Part shown: positions 19,542-29,600 of the stretch, piece after piece
How the letters are laid out: every line of letters starts with the position of its first letter
Position numbering within the stretch: the first letter of the stretch is position 1
Assembly (NCBI GenBank): GCA_001599715.1
Contig: BCHU01000001.1
Location: forward strand, 853,634 to 917,633
Direction of reading: 5' to 3'
DNA from: Phaeotremella fagi
Lineage: Eukaryota; Basidiomycota; Tremellomycetes; Tremellales; Phaeotremellaceae
Length of the DNA stretch: 64,000 bases
Translations under genes and position numbers: made by a program
The notes under the pieces: generated by a model
The model's input: the letters and a program-made list of their open reading frames with translations, nothing else
Told to the model about the DNA's origin: nothing
Databases searched by the model: none

Positions 19542-20036
19542 ATGTCAGACCAATCTCAAACCAGTTCTATTCACATTGATCCCCTCAAAATTGGTGATCT
19601 AATCATCACCAAATCTTGGGATACTTTACTCAAAGAACTCCCTTCTCTCGAAGAACGATTCTCCACAGATTTCGAAGAATGCAGCGACACCACAGGAAGA
19701 TTCACACACGTCGGTCGAAAGGGTACGAAATTCCTTCTTCATTTCAGTCATCCGACAGACGGTAAAGCAGGATGTTCGATCTCTACCCGAAATCAGTTTA
19801 CCAACGAGAACGGTAATTATATCACCGAAAACCATCCAGTTCATCTTACTATTGAACAATGTAGTTCTAAAAAATCACTCGCCACCGCTCTTCAACAATC
19901 ACTCAGTTTCGGTACAGATAGAAAGGTTGGATCTCCTTTTAAACCTCTTGGGTCAGATTCAGAGGCTGGCAAGAATGCCGAAGATTTGGCTGAGGGCATC
20001 TTTTCCTTCGATCCTGGTTTTTATAGCAAGGAGTAG
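19542..20036 (+). CDS. Hypothetical small protein, second family, copy 3
   Basis: Intronless 164-residue protein starting MSDQSQTSSIHI at the only plausible ATG. It aligns with copy 2 (K(I)GDLIITKSWDTL, FLLHFSHPTDGKAGCSISTR) and with copy 1 (VHLTIEQCSSKKSLATAL against VRFTKDECKSRESLTEAC). It ends KNAEDLAEGIFSFDPGFYSKE. Soluble, no known domain. Copy 3 matches each of the other two better than they match each other over the basic segment. Confidence 0.68.
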   Translation: MSDQSQTSSIHIDPLKIGDLIITKSWDTLLKELPSLEERFSTDFEECSDTTGRFTHVGRKGTKFLLHFSHPTDGKAGCSISTRNQFTNENGNYITENHPVHLTIEQCSSKKSLATALQQSLSFGTDRKVGSPFKPLGSDSEAGKNAEDLAEGIFSFDPGFYSKE

Positions 20037-20673
20037 CTTTAGGCTGGTGGCTTTTTTATCCTTACTCTGTATTTGATATGTTACCTTTTTCGTTTTACTT
20101 GCAGAGTGAATGGCTGTAATGTGATGACGACGAGAGCTTACCTTTGTGAAAGCTCAACATGTTTAGTATTCGAACCTTTCATCTCCATCCTAGCATTTCG
20201 TAAGTTTCATCGCAGTGTGGCAGTTGTCAGAAAATTCAAGATTGAAGTTTCAGTCGCCGCCTAAAATTTGCTCCTTGAACGGTTCGCTTCGGAAATGAAG
20301 ATGCCCGAATAACTCGAGCGTCATTAAGCTCTTCCAAACCTAAGTCATGTGAAGGGGTTTCGTTCGATCAAGGCGAATGACCGCTTCATCATCATGAACG
20401 GGACCAAAAATAACGGTGGTATTTTCAACGGGGTGGCTGAGGTGCCTGGTGAGCAAACACCGCCTAAATAAGTGTGTGAATTTTGATTGTATACGTCAAC
20501 AGTGGTCGTCGACGACAGTTGCCAGGTGACATCCTCTAAGATTGATTCTCAGTAGAATATAGTCCCGCAGTTTCAGAATACGAGGGATATATATAGTTGA
20601 CGAGGTCTCGTTGATAATGGGTTTCCAGCTTCATCGTATTGATACCTCCTACTATTTAGATTAAATTTACATC
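20037..20673. promoter_or_regulatory. Intergenic, promoter of the GFA-domain gene
   Basis: 3' flank of copy 3 and the promoter of the gene at 20674. A TATA-like TATATATAG sits at 20588-20596, about 80 bp upstream of the ATG. Two short open frames here lack gene-like composition. Nothing else seen. Confidence 0.5.
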
Positions 20674-21285
20674 ATGCCTCACGTTGGTCACTGTCTCTGC
20701 GGTCAATCCACAGTCAACATCGCTTCCACACTTGACAACCAAGCCAAATGTCACTGTAAGTGTTCTCTCCCGCTCGTCGCTAAGTGGACGTGTAACTGAT
20801 CTTACCAGGTCTCGATTGTCAACAAACTTCCGGTTCATCCAACTCCTGCAACACTACACCCAAAGAAGCTGATGTCAAGGTAAGACAATTTAGTCTATCA
20901 AGTTGAATGTCTACCAACTCGGAATAGTTCGAAGGTGCCATCAAAGAATACAAATCTACCGCTGCTAGTGGTAACACAGGTAAGCACCATCCTTTACCAG
21001 CAGGAATGAAACTGATCTCATCGTCCAGTTACCCGTGTTTTCTGTGGAAACTGTGGTTCCGCTCTAGCCCACAAATCAGTAGCCTTTGGTGATGCAATCG
21101 CTATTCGTGAGTAGACATCTAATCTACTTTCAAATTATTCGTCTGACCCAAAACACAATATAGAAACCGGAAACTTCCCCGAGTTCTCCAAGATTCCAAT
21201 CGTAGCTGAACTCTTTGTTAAAGATCGTTGGGAGGTCATTCCAGCCGTTCCAGGTACTGCTCAATTCCAACGTATGCCTGAATAG
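20674..21285 (+). CDS. GFA/CENP-V-type zinc protein (Mss4-like fold)
   Basis: Five exons: 20674-20755, 20809-20879, 20928-20979, 21029-21106 and 21164-21285, giving about 134 residues. Family members are glutathione-dependent formaldehyde-activating-type enzymes; substrates are mostly unknown. The zinc ligands are visible: GHCLCG near residue 7, CHCLDCQQTSGS across the first splice, and VFCGNCGSALAH. The ending PVVA-ELFVKDRWEVIPAVPGTAQF (here with IVAELFVKDRW) is typical of the fungal group. All four junctions fall inside conserved motifs and keep frame, which fixes the exon model. No targeting signal, so probably cytosolic. Confidence 0.88.
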
Positions 21286-21637
21286 AGCGTGTATGGGTTA
21301 GTTTTTGTCTCATGTTTTGAAATAAAAGGGTTGATGGTGAATGGGTTGATGACGAACGGGTTGATGACGAATGGGTTGATGTTGAATGGTTTCTGGGTAG
21401 ATACACGCAAGATGAAACTAGTACTTAGTGTCCAAGTATGACCACTCTTAGTTTTTTCGATCATGGTCATGAGAATCAGGCCTCAAAACTGCACAAAGCA
21501 GATTTTTGCGAGTGCAAAATCGCTACTGCCTTTGCCAGGCACACGAAAGTTTGCCTAAAATATGAAGTATGCTACAGTGGTGCATTATTATCGATTCTAT
21601 TTATTATAAGTCTATCTAAGTCTATCATTCTGCGTCT
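21286..21637. other. Convergent intergenic region with minisatellite
   Basis: 3' UTRs of the GFA gene and the MFS gene. It contains the 15-bp minisatellite at 21329-21388 described separately. No gene seen. Confidence 0.5.
21329..21388 (+). repeat. 15-bp minisatellite, four units
   Basis: Four units of GGTTGATGRYGAAYG end to end just after the stop codon of the GFA-domain gene. The units differ by 1-3 bases. On the minus strand the array reads as an open (INPFV)n peptide, but there is no gene around it. It probably lies in the 3' UTR. Confidence 0.85.
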
Positions 21638-23611
21638 CTACTCCTCATCAATTCCATCAACCTCATCCATCTCCGCTGCTCTCTCCCTGTCCTCATTAGC
21701 GGCGGCAGCTTGAGCATTAGCTTGTTGTTTGAGCATTTGTCCGATATCATCAGCATGACGACCGACTTTAGTCACACGTCTGACTTTTCGACCGTAAATG
21801 AAAAAGAGTGGTGGCATAGGTGCACAAGCCAATGCGAGGAATGCGATCAAAGTCGAAGCCCAGTTGATTCCCAAATTGGTGAACATGGGTGTGGTAAAGA
21901 GAGGGAATCCAACACCGAAGAGAGATCGAAGGACTGAGTTGGCAGCCAAGACTGATGCTGCGTAAAGGAGGTATGAATCGATCAAGTAGTTGAAGACACT
22001 CAAAAACACCAAAACCATTCCAGCACCGAATGGGACCGAACAGATAATTGGTGCGATCCAATGGATACGAGCGGGTGCAGCAGTCCATGCGAAGGAGAAT
22101 AATCCCTGAATTTCACGTTAGATCTTGCAAGATATAGCGGAGGATTTGTTAACTCACGATTGGAAGTAAAATGCCACCAATGATTGCAGGGGGTAATCTT
22201 TGTTCTGCTGGAAGCCAACCGCCGGCGGCTTTAAGGTTTCTAGCGTAACGGGGATTTTCGATGAAGATGGTGTAAAGTAAGGCCAACATGAAACCAACAA
22301 GTACACCGAGGAAAGCAAGACCAGAAACTCCTGGTGACCAACCTCTTTGTTGTTCGAAGACGATTGGGAAAGCGCCGAAGAGCATCTATTGAAGGTGAGT
22401 GAGAGTTCTAGAAAGTGAGTTACACAACTTACGTATAAGGTTGCATATACGATAGCAAGATAGAGTGACAACAAGAGTACGATTGGTTCCAAGAAAAGTA
22501 ATTTCCATGGTCGACCAAGAGCTGTTTTGAACAAGGCTCCGATTTCGATTTTCTTGTCTTTCTCGAATTTACTTCGATACACCTTGCCTGTAACTTCTGA
22601 CAATGCCTTGGCACGTTCACGTAAGAGAACTGGTGCGTATGTTTCTGGAATGATGAAGAACCCGAAGACTGTCAAAAGACCTGTGAAAATGGCGATTAAA
22701 GCAGCTACCCATCTCCAACCACCGGTTTCACCAAGGAATCCACCGATCTAGAATGGTCAGTATAGGATAATGGGAAGAAAGCGAATGACTTACGATAGGA
22801 CCTAGTGCTGGACCTAAGAAGGGTGCCGAGGCAAAGATAGCCATTGCCAAACTAGAAGGAGACGTTAGTTCACGCTTTTAAACTATGCAACTACTTACCC
22901 TCTTTGTCTAGCATCAAAGACATCACTTATAGTGCCACCGGCGTTTGTAAGTGGGGAGGAACCTGCTGTACCAGCGAAGAATCTCAAGATGATCAAAGTC
23001 CAGATGTTTTGAGAGCCAATCAACCCGGCGTTGAATACTGTGAAAAGTACGTAGGTACCGACGAAAAGCTTTCTTCGACCCAGTACCTGAAGAATGCGTT
23101 AGTGGGAATTGCTTCCGAAAAACATATCTTGACGTACCTCAGACAACGGTGCCCACAACAATGGACCAATGACGAAACCTAAAACGAAAGCTGAAGTGAC
23201 CAACACGTAAACTTGGATTGGGTAGACACCGAAAGTCTCTTCAATAGAGGTTGTAGCACCAGATAACGTTGATGATGCCATGGTGACAGCAAGGGTAGCG
23301 ACTGCAACGGAAATTGTCACGATCCACTTGTAACCCGCAGCCCAAGTCATTGGGTTTTCAGGATCACTTTCACCCTGGGTTCCAGAGATGAAATCTACAA
23401 CGAATGGCTTTTCTTCTGTACCTTCACCTTGATAGTGGTGAGCAGTGATGCTGGACCAAGGTGTGACGTATCGTCTCCAAGGTCTCTTTTTTAATGTGAG
23501 ATCCACATCTGAAATGATCATGTTTGATCGTTCAGGTTTTGAGGTAGGCACGTCTACGTTATTTAATGTTGGAGTAGGGGAGGGGTTGTGGGAGGCAATT
23601 GGTGTGCTCAT
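21638..23611 (-). CDS. MFS drug/polyamine:H+ antiporter (DHA1 type, TPO/FLU1-like)
   Basis: Twelve-helix exporter of about 560-570 residues with several short introns. It has a long polar N-terminus ending ENPMTWAAGYKW, the classic pre-TM1 motif of fungal DHA1 exporters. TM1-4 follow, with VYVLVTSAFVLGFVIGPLLWAPLSEVLGRRKLF (motif A region after TM2). Then GTAGSSPLTNAGGTISDVF, LGPALGPIIGGFLGE (motif C, antiporter) and ETYAPVLLRERAKAL at the central loop. The C-terminal half contains FNYLIDSYLLYAASVLAANSVLRS and LFGVGFPLF, typical of TPO1/FLU1 proteins. It ends in an acidic tail. Location is the plasma membrane by family. Start: MSTPIASHNPS. Confidence 0.9.
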
Positions 23612-24010
23612 CCTATTTTTTATTAGAAAATGAAAAGGAAAAAGAGTTTTTTTGAGTTGGAGAAAGACCCTCCCCGACTCTGTTTATATATAAATTATTT
23701 TCTTTGTAATATTTTAATCATCTTGTCAAAACAAATGCGTCATAAGAGCCACTTTGACCGAGGGCCGACAGGGAAAGTTGAACGGAGGTGTACAGCGGCG
23801 GCCATTTGCGACAGGGTAAACGAAAAAGTTTAAAGTATCCAGATATTACTAGATCGGGCATTCTGGAACAAGACAAATCTGGGCTTTGTCATGTCTCTGG
23901 TATATTTTTTGGATGGTGCCTTTCGTAGATCATGTCAATATTTCAGTCATAAGCAACGGTGATCTCACCGAACTTCGTTGTTGCATCCTTTTCAACTTGA
24001 TTCTCGTGGC
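23612..24010. promoter_or_regulatory. Divergent promoter, MFS exporter and GH5 glucanase
   Basis: Shared upstream region. A TATA-like element TTTATATATAAAT at 23683-23695 lies about 75 bp upstream of the MFS ATG (minus strand). GC-richer sequence around 23755-23815 includes CGG-type triplets (GGCGGCC near 23797), which could bind zinc-cluster regulators; this is inference. Confidence 0.45.
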
Positions 24011-25462
24011 ATGGCAAAAGCCTTTATTTGGGCTTCGTTGCTCGCCACTGTGGTCTGTGCTCAAGCTACCATAAGAGGTGTTAACATTGGAGGTTGGCTT
24101 TTGACAGAGAAATGGTATGTTCGCGTCCACGTTGTTGCATGCTGAGTGACTTTAGGATTGCACCTTCGTTGTATCCTTCGGGCTATGGCAAGGATGAATG
24201 GAATCTCTGTAACAACCTTGGCAAAGCTGCTTGTCTATCCACACTGCAGAACCACTGGAGCACGTTCTACACCAGAGACGATTTCGTGGCCATCCAAGCA
24301 GCTGGGTTGAATTCAGTTCGCATACCAATAGGTTACTGGGCTGTCGATCTTTTGTCCTACGAACCATATGTCTCTGGACAATATCCATTCCTGATACAGG
24401 CGGTCAACTGGGCACAACAACTTGGACTGACAGTTCAAATCGATTTACACGGTGTACCAGGTTCTCAAAATGGTCAAGACAACTCTGGGTTAACTGGGAA
24501 CGTGTATTTTCAAACGAATACCACCAACTCGGATAGAAGTTTGAAAGTTTTACAGAATCTTACCACCGAGTTTTCGAGAGATGTTTATGGTGGGGTTGTA
24601 AGAAGTGAGTTTGGGTCTTGGCATAGGACTGATTTTTAGGTATCGAGTTACTTAATGAACCTCGTATTACCTCTGTCAATTTCACAATGTCAGAGTTGAA
24701 AACCTATTATACTGTCGGTACAGCCGCTGTCAGACAGGCTTCCAGCACAATGAATGTGACCGTCCATGGTGAGTAATCGACAATTGGCCGTAATAACCGT
24801 TTAGACGCCTTCTACGGACCATCATACTGGACAGCATACGATCCCCTCAACAGCACCGCCGTGACCCCAGCCAGATATCTATCTCTAGATACCCATCAAT
24901 ACTACGCATTCTCACCATTAAACAATCTCCCCCACACCACAATCCTAGAATCAATCTGCAACGTTTCCAAAATACTTAAAAACCCAATCTCCAAATCCAA
25001 ACTTCCACCAGTGATAGTCGGTGAATGGAGTCTTGAAACTGGTAGCGCACCTAATTCAACTAGTTCAGTTCAGAATAGTCAAGATACTCAAGCGAGAAGG
25101 ACATGGTTCAGACTCCTTTTCGAAGCTCAGGTAGCGGCTTATTCTCCTAATTCTACTGGTCAAGCTTCGATCGGATGGTATTTCTGGACTTGTGAGTTTT
25201 TAGATACCAAATGTAGCTGATGGTGTTAGGGAAAACGCAGACTAGTATAGATACTTGGTCGTATAACAGAGGATTGGCTCAGGGATATATCCCTTCGGAC
25301 GTTTCTAATATATCGACATTTGCTTATCCTCTTTTGTCAAATGGCTGTATCGACTCCAGCTTCAATTATACCGCTCCTCTATATGTCAGTGGAGCATCGA
25401 GAATCACTGGTGGTTATATTTCGTGGAGTGCATTGGTTTTGGGCATAATCTGTTGTTTATAG
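24011..25462 (+). CDS. Secreted exo-beta-1,3-glucanase, glycoside hydrolase family 5
   Basis: Hydrolyses or remodels beta-1,3-glucan in the cell wall. Exons about 24011-24114, 24156-24604, 24640-24768, 24805-25191 and 25230-25462; one intron is only 35 nt (24605-24639). A signal peptide MAKAFIWASLLATVVCAQA is followed by RGVNIGGWLLTEKWIAPSL, the standard EXG1-type opening. The acid/base Glu is in RSIELLNEP (the intron splits RS) and the nucleophile Glu in VIVGEWSLETG. HDAFYG and DTHQYYAF match the family. There are multiple N-glycosylation sites. The extreme C-terminus (SGASRITGGYISWSALVLGIICCL) is hydrophobic after a small-residue site, suggesting a GPI anchor, so the enzyme is probably retained at the surface. 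Confidence 0.92.
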
Positions 25463-26167
25463 ATATATTAGATCTGTTGTATAGAATAAAGATAGATGTT
25501 ATTCAGGGATCCTTGACTTCCAAACCTCAGATTCAAGTGTGTTCTGATGATGCTGGTATAATCGAGGAAGGTCAAACAGCATTCTACAATAAATATTACG
25601 ACCTCAACCTAGAAAGTCTCATAGAAATTAACACAGATGCTTTGATAAAGGTATTCACTGACGATTTGAAAGACACCACGGCGTCATCATGAGGGCTGGA
25701 GCTATTGAGAGAGGGACGTTGAGATCAAAAGTGAATTTATGGATCAGCGATGGTGATGTTTCATTGTGTATTGCCGAGGACTTGAAAAGAACTGATACGG
25801 ATGCTATACCTCGGATAGAAGATTCTTTGGTAGAAACTACTCAATACGAGCATGTGATGTTTTGGGAGGATCGGGGCGAGACTAAAGGTTGTTCAAACAG
25901 AAATGGGTTTTGAGTAGAAGTACTGCTTCGCCACTTTGCCACCCTGGTGTCGATGAAGTCATATTCTTGGTAAATTGCTTGACGATCTTTAGATATCTGT
26001 ATAGCTACATCAACCTCATTACACTTGAGCAGTCAAAAGGTCGGATCTTTTCACATTAAAAAGGTAAAAACAAGTACAGAACATCACCTCAAATTCCAAC
26101 CCCCATTTCTACCGTTCACGATCATTTCAAACTCCATCCAAAACCAAAAGCTCTCGAACAAGCAAAC
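25463..26167. other. Intergenic with two overlapping orphan frames
   Basis: After the glucanase. Plus-strand codon-like sequence covers about 25493-25913 (separate entry); the rest (25914-26167) is AT-rich upstream sequence of the next small gene. Confidence 0.45.
25493..25913 (+). pseudogene. Possible broken or hypothetical gene in two overlapping frames
   Basis: Two adjacent plus-strand frames look coding by composition. The first has no ATG start and includes QIQVCSDDAGIIEEGQTAFY, ending in TGA at 25690-25692. The second, starting ATG at 25689 and overlapping that stop as ATGA, encodes 74 residues (MRAGAIERGTLRSKVNLWIS) to 25913. A single 1-base shift would join them into one protein of about 140 residues. 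I recognise no domain. It may be a decayed gene, a frameshift error, a 3' UTR coincidence, or a spliced gene whose intron I missed. Confidence 0.35.
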
Positions 26168-26437
26168 ATGCTATCTAACAGCAAAAGACCTACATTCAAT
26201 CCAGCCCACATCCATCCAGCATCACTTTCACCCCGAAGAGAACATGTCACATCAGCTAAAATACCTATAGAAGGTGCGATATCGGGTGGGGGAGGGGGTG
26301 GTGCAGCTGGCGCAGGGAGTTTGGAGGGTATGTCGGGGATTGGGAATAAATTGTCGGCGGATTCTGGTGGGGTACATCCAGCTTGGTCTGGTGAGGCTGG
26401 GGATGGGGGAGATGTTAAAAGGAAATCGAAATTGTAG
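26168..26437 (+). CDS. Hypothetical Gly-rich small protein
   Basis: Intronless 89-residue frame with an ATG at 26168 (MLSNSKRPTFNPAHIHPASL). The first half is basic and Pro/His-rich (SPRREHVTSAKIPIEG). The second is a Gly run (GGGGGGAAGAGSLEG), ending in KRKSKL. It is probably disordered. Position and codon choice suggest a real gene, but there is no recognisable homology. It is convergent with the Pin1-type gene. Confidence 0.45.
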   Translation: MLSNSKRPTFNPAHIHPASLSPRREHVTSAKIPIEGAISGGGGGGAAGAGSLEGMSGIGNKLSADSGGVHPAWSGEAGDGGDVKRKSKL

Positions 26438-26721
26438 ATGGTATGTGCGATTGAAGGATTTTTACTCCAGTGTGATTGGAGCGATTGACTGATGTTTTGC
26501 AGTGTAGGCTCAAAAATATTCCTCGAAATTGTAGCTTTCCCACATCATGTCCCTTACCCATTGTACTTGTACTACTTATTGTACTATAAACTGTAACGTA
26601 GCTGCTTCATCGTCTCAAACATCAAGAAAACAGAAATGCATGTTCTCAGAACTATTCATTGAAACTGTTCCACCTCGATATTGATCGAACACTATTCTTA
26701 CACGATCTCATCACCCTAAAC

Positions 26722-27472
26722 CTAACCAGTTCGAAGAATAACATGAACACCAGAATCAGATTCAATGATGTCACTCAATTGATTGACCTCAAGGGCATAG
26801 GTTCCCTCCTAAAAGACAATTTCAGTATAAAGGAGGAAACATCACTCAACCCAAAGTACCCACCTCAAAACTACGTTGCATTTGACCTCTACCAAACCAA
26901 CCCAGATCACCGCCCTTTTTGGCACTACTACAATCACTTTCTGTTGAGGCAATTTTTGCAAACTCCTCTTGAAGTTGATCTGCAGGAAGGGATTTGAGAT
27001 GGTCGATGTGATTTTGAATGATGGTTCGGGCTTCCGGTAAAGGGAGAGTGATGTTTGCCTAAATCGCGTTAGCTAGGGCTCAATTCGAGTTTTAATCAGT
27101 AGTAAACAGAGCTCGAAGCAGTCTCTCACACCCAGGCGGAGTATTGTCCATATCCAACGCGTCTTTGTCATCGTCCACTTCCCCAACTAAATCCCACTGA
27201 AATCCGAAAAAGGGAATATCTTTACTCACCTGACGCCAACTACTAGGTCGTCGACTCCCCGAGTGTTTAGCCAAGATATGACTAGCTCTAACTTGGCCAG
27301 GAGGAGCTTGTTGTTCACCACCTCTGGCTAAATACTTTGATGCTCCTGGTAAAGCTTGAATTTGATCTTTGGATAGTTCAGCTGGTGGTTCCCATACTGA
27401 TTGTTGAGTTTCTGCGTTGAAGAAATAAGGAATTTGCCTTGAATTAGAGAATCTAACTTCCCAGCCTGACAT
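26722..27472 (-). CDS. ESS1: Pin1-type peptidyl-prolyl cis-trans isomerase
   Basis: Phospho-Ser/Thr-Pro specific isomerase acting on RNA polymerase II CTD and other phosphoproteins; nuclear. Exons 27230-27472, 26864-27058 and 26722-26808 give 174 residues. An N-terminal WW domain (GWEVRFSNSRQIPYFFN...SVWEPP) has both Trp residues. The rotamase domain opens VRASHILAKHSGSRRPSSWRQ, with the Arg pair that binds phosphate. It continues FAKIASTESDCSSAKKGGDL with the catalytic Cys, then GWFGRGQMQRSFE, and ends SGVHVILRTG. Length is close to yeast ESS1. The first intron (171 nt) contains a possible alternative last exon. The plus-strand frame at 26659-26997 is only its antisense. Confidence 0.94.
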
Positions 27473-27865
27473 TTTGATTGATGGTTTTTATACGAATGTT
27501 TTAGTTGAATGGAATGAAGAACGTTTCCAAAGCGTTGAATGACCTTATGAATGGCTGAATGACGACTACTTTAAATAGGGGGGTCGGATAAGCGTCTCAA
27601 CACACCAATACGGTAGTCAATGCGATGATGATAATTCTTTCTACTGCATCCCGTATACTATATCACATCTATGTCGCCTCCAAGTATTGGATGTTCTCTC
27701 ACCTGAAAGAGTAGCAACATGATTAAGTTACTACTTTTCTTTCATACTATCTCATTTTCACAGTGGCGGTCAATTTACGGGGTATATTCGGTAACATAGC
27801 TACATAGCTACATAAGATTAAGCACTTTCAAATCCAATCGATCTTCATCTTCATCGTCATCTATC
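27473..27865. promoter_or_regulatory. Divergent promoter, ESS1 and MFS transporter
   Basis: A TATTTAAA element (minus strand) at about 27570-27577 lies some 100 bp upstream of the ESS1 ATG. The MFS gene side is AT-rich. Nothing else seen. Confidence 0.45.
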
Positions 27866-29358
27866 ATGCCAATATTCACAGCAGCTTGGGTTTCATTGCA
27901 TTCGTTCTTATACGGTTTCCATATATCAGTTCTGAATGGTGTCCAAGGTTCCGTCGTATGTCCCATTACACAATCAGCATTAGAGTTGCAAGGCTGTCTC
28001 GATCTCACCGTAAGTGTCCGATCCATTTCAACAGCTGATCAGTCGTCAAGGACACGCAATTCGGTTTCGTGGTCACAGTCTTCACTTTGGGAGGACTTCT
28101 TGGATCACTGAGTGCTGATGTCGTAACACGACGTGTCGGTTTGATCGGGGCACTCCGAGTCAGCGAAGCTGGATTCGTCGTGGGTTCAGCGTTGGTTGGT
28201 CTAGCGAATTGGATGTGGATGATGATCGCCGGACGGTGGGTTAAGATTATGAGAGAGTACTTATTTGCAGACTGCTGGTGGGATTTGCAGGTGGACTGAG
28301 CTTGGTACTGGTTCCAATCTACTTATCTGATATTCTCGTTCAAAAGAATCTTTCTGGTACGATTCATCAAATGAGTATTGGGATTGGCATGATCGCAGCC
28401 CAAAGTCTGTCAATACCATTCGACTCCTCCAATCGATGGAGATTCTCCCTTCTGGTTTCTGCGGCTATCTCGACCGTTGTCATCATAGCTGGCATTGGAC
28501 GTACAGAACAAAAAGCCGAAAGTTCTGATGAGGAGACACCATTAGTTCCTAACAACGGTAAGCTCGATCCTGAGTTCTTGCTGACATTTCCAGATAGGAC
28601 GAATATATCTGTGAAAGAACTCTTTACTTCTGACGCAGCCGTAAAACGTGGATGTAAGTTCCGCCAATGTCATCGCTAACATAACAAGTCCTTCTCGTCG
28701 TGACTACCCAAATCGCTCAACAGATAGGAGGTATCTCACCAGGTAAGATCGTGTACGGAATCCAGCTGACGTCAGTCATGTATTTTTCCACCAAAATACT
28801 TGCACCTGTTTTCCAAGCAGACTCCAAATTGGTCACCCTAGGTATTATGGCTATTGGTATACCTTTCAACTTCGTTCCCGGTCTCATTCCATCAGTAAGT
28901 CGTATCCGTCCACAAAAGCTGACATTAGTCCTTTGGAACTAAACGTCTACTATTCCTGTCCGGGATTGGAACGACAATCTCCATCACACTCTTGGGTCTC
29001 GGACTGAATATCCACTCTCGTGCTTTATCGGCAACCGGTGTCGTTGGGTTCGTCACGAGTTTCAGTCTAGGATTAGCACCCTTACCATGGGTCGTTCTTT
29101 CCGAAGCCGTTCCATCAAACGCTAGAACTGCGGCAGGGACTGTGGGAGTTACTTTGAATTGGTTGACGAATTTCGCAGCTGTGAGTTAAACCCTTCAACT
29201 GGAGCTGATATTAGGGATCGATTTTCTTGCCCTTACAGAACGCTCTACGATTCGGTGATCATGATGGAAACATATTCTTCGTGTTTGCTGTTACTGGGTT
29301 CTTGTCCCTCGTATCAATTTTGTTCAGCTATATCCGTTACGAGAAATTGCAGGAGTGA
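27866..29358 (+). CDS. MFS sugar-porter-like transporter (VPS73/YBR241C type)
   Basis: About 430-440 residues in several exons. TM1 begins AAWVSLHSFLYGFHISVLNG, then DTQFGFVVTVFTLGGLLGSL and the sugar-porter motif after TM2 (ADVVTRRVGLIGAL). An intron splits GRLLVGFAGGLSLVLVPIYL, the TM4 G-R...P-x-Y-L motif. LLVVTTQIAQQIGGISPVMYF (QQ-x-GI region of TM7) and FSLGLAPLPWVVLSEAVPSNAR (TM10, P-W-x-x-x-S-E) follow, and it ends ILFSYIRYEKLQE. These are Sugar_tr signatures. The QQIGGISP wording and short loops resemble the VPS73/YBR241C branch found on the vacuole rather than hexose importers. Substrate unknown. Confidence 0.8.
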
Positions 29359-29600
29359 TGCATCTATCTTATGTTTGTGGATTAGGCGGTGTGGAATTGC
29401 GGTCCTACCGAGATTTCATGCTCGGACTCGAATTAGTTTCGTGATGATCTCGAAACGCTCTTCAACCACCTAAGAATCATGATGCTAAGTCTCGAAATGT
29501 GAAAGGAGAATCAAAATGTTGTCCAAAACGTCAATTTCAAGAACAGGATATCAATTTTCATCCGCAACTTCTATGTATCTAGATTCAAAATTTCGCATCC

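Noticed and set aside
7154..20036. Homology between the two orphan families (DDW(V)SL... vs GDWVIT...)
   Set aside because: Only a few residues agree and motif order differs; not enough to join them by eye.
26659..26997. Plus-strand frame of 112 codons
   Set aside because: Exactly antisense to two ESS1 exons with conserved rotamase motifs; the only ATG is internal, so it is a shadow.
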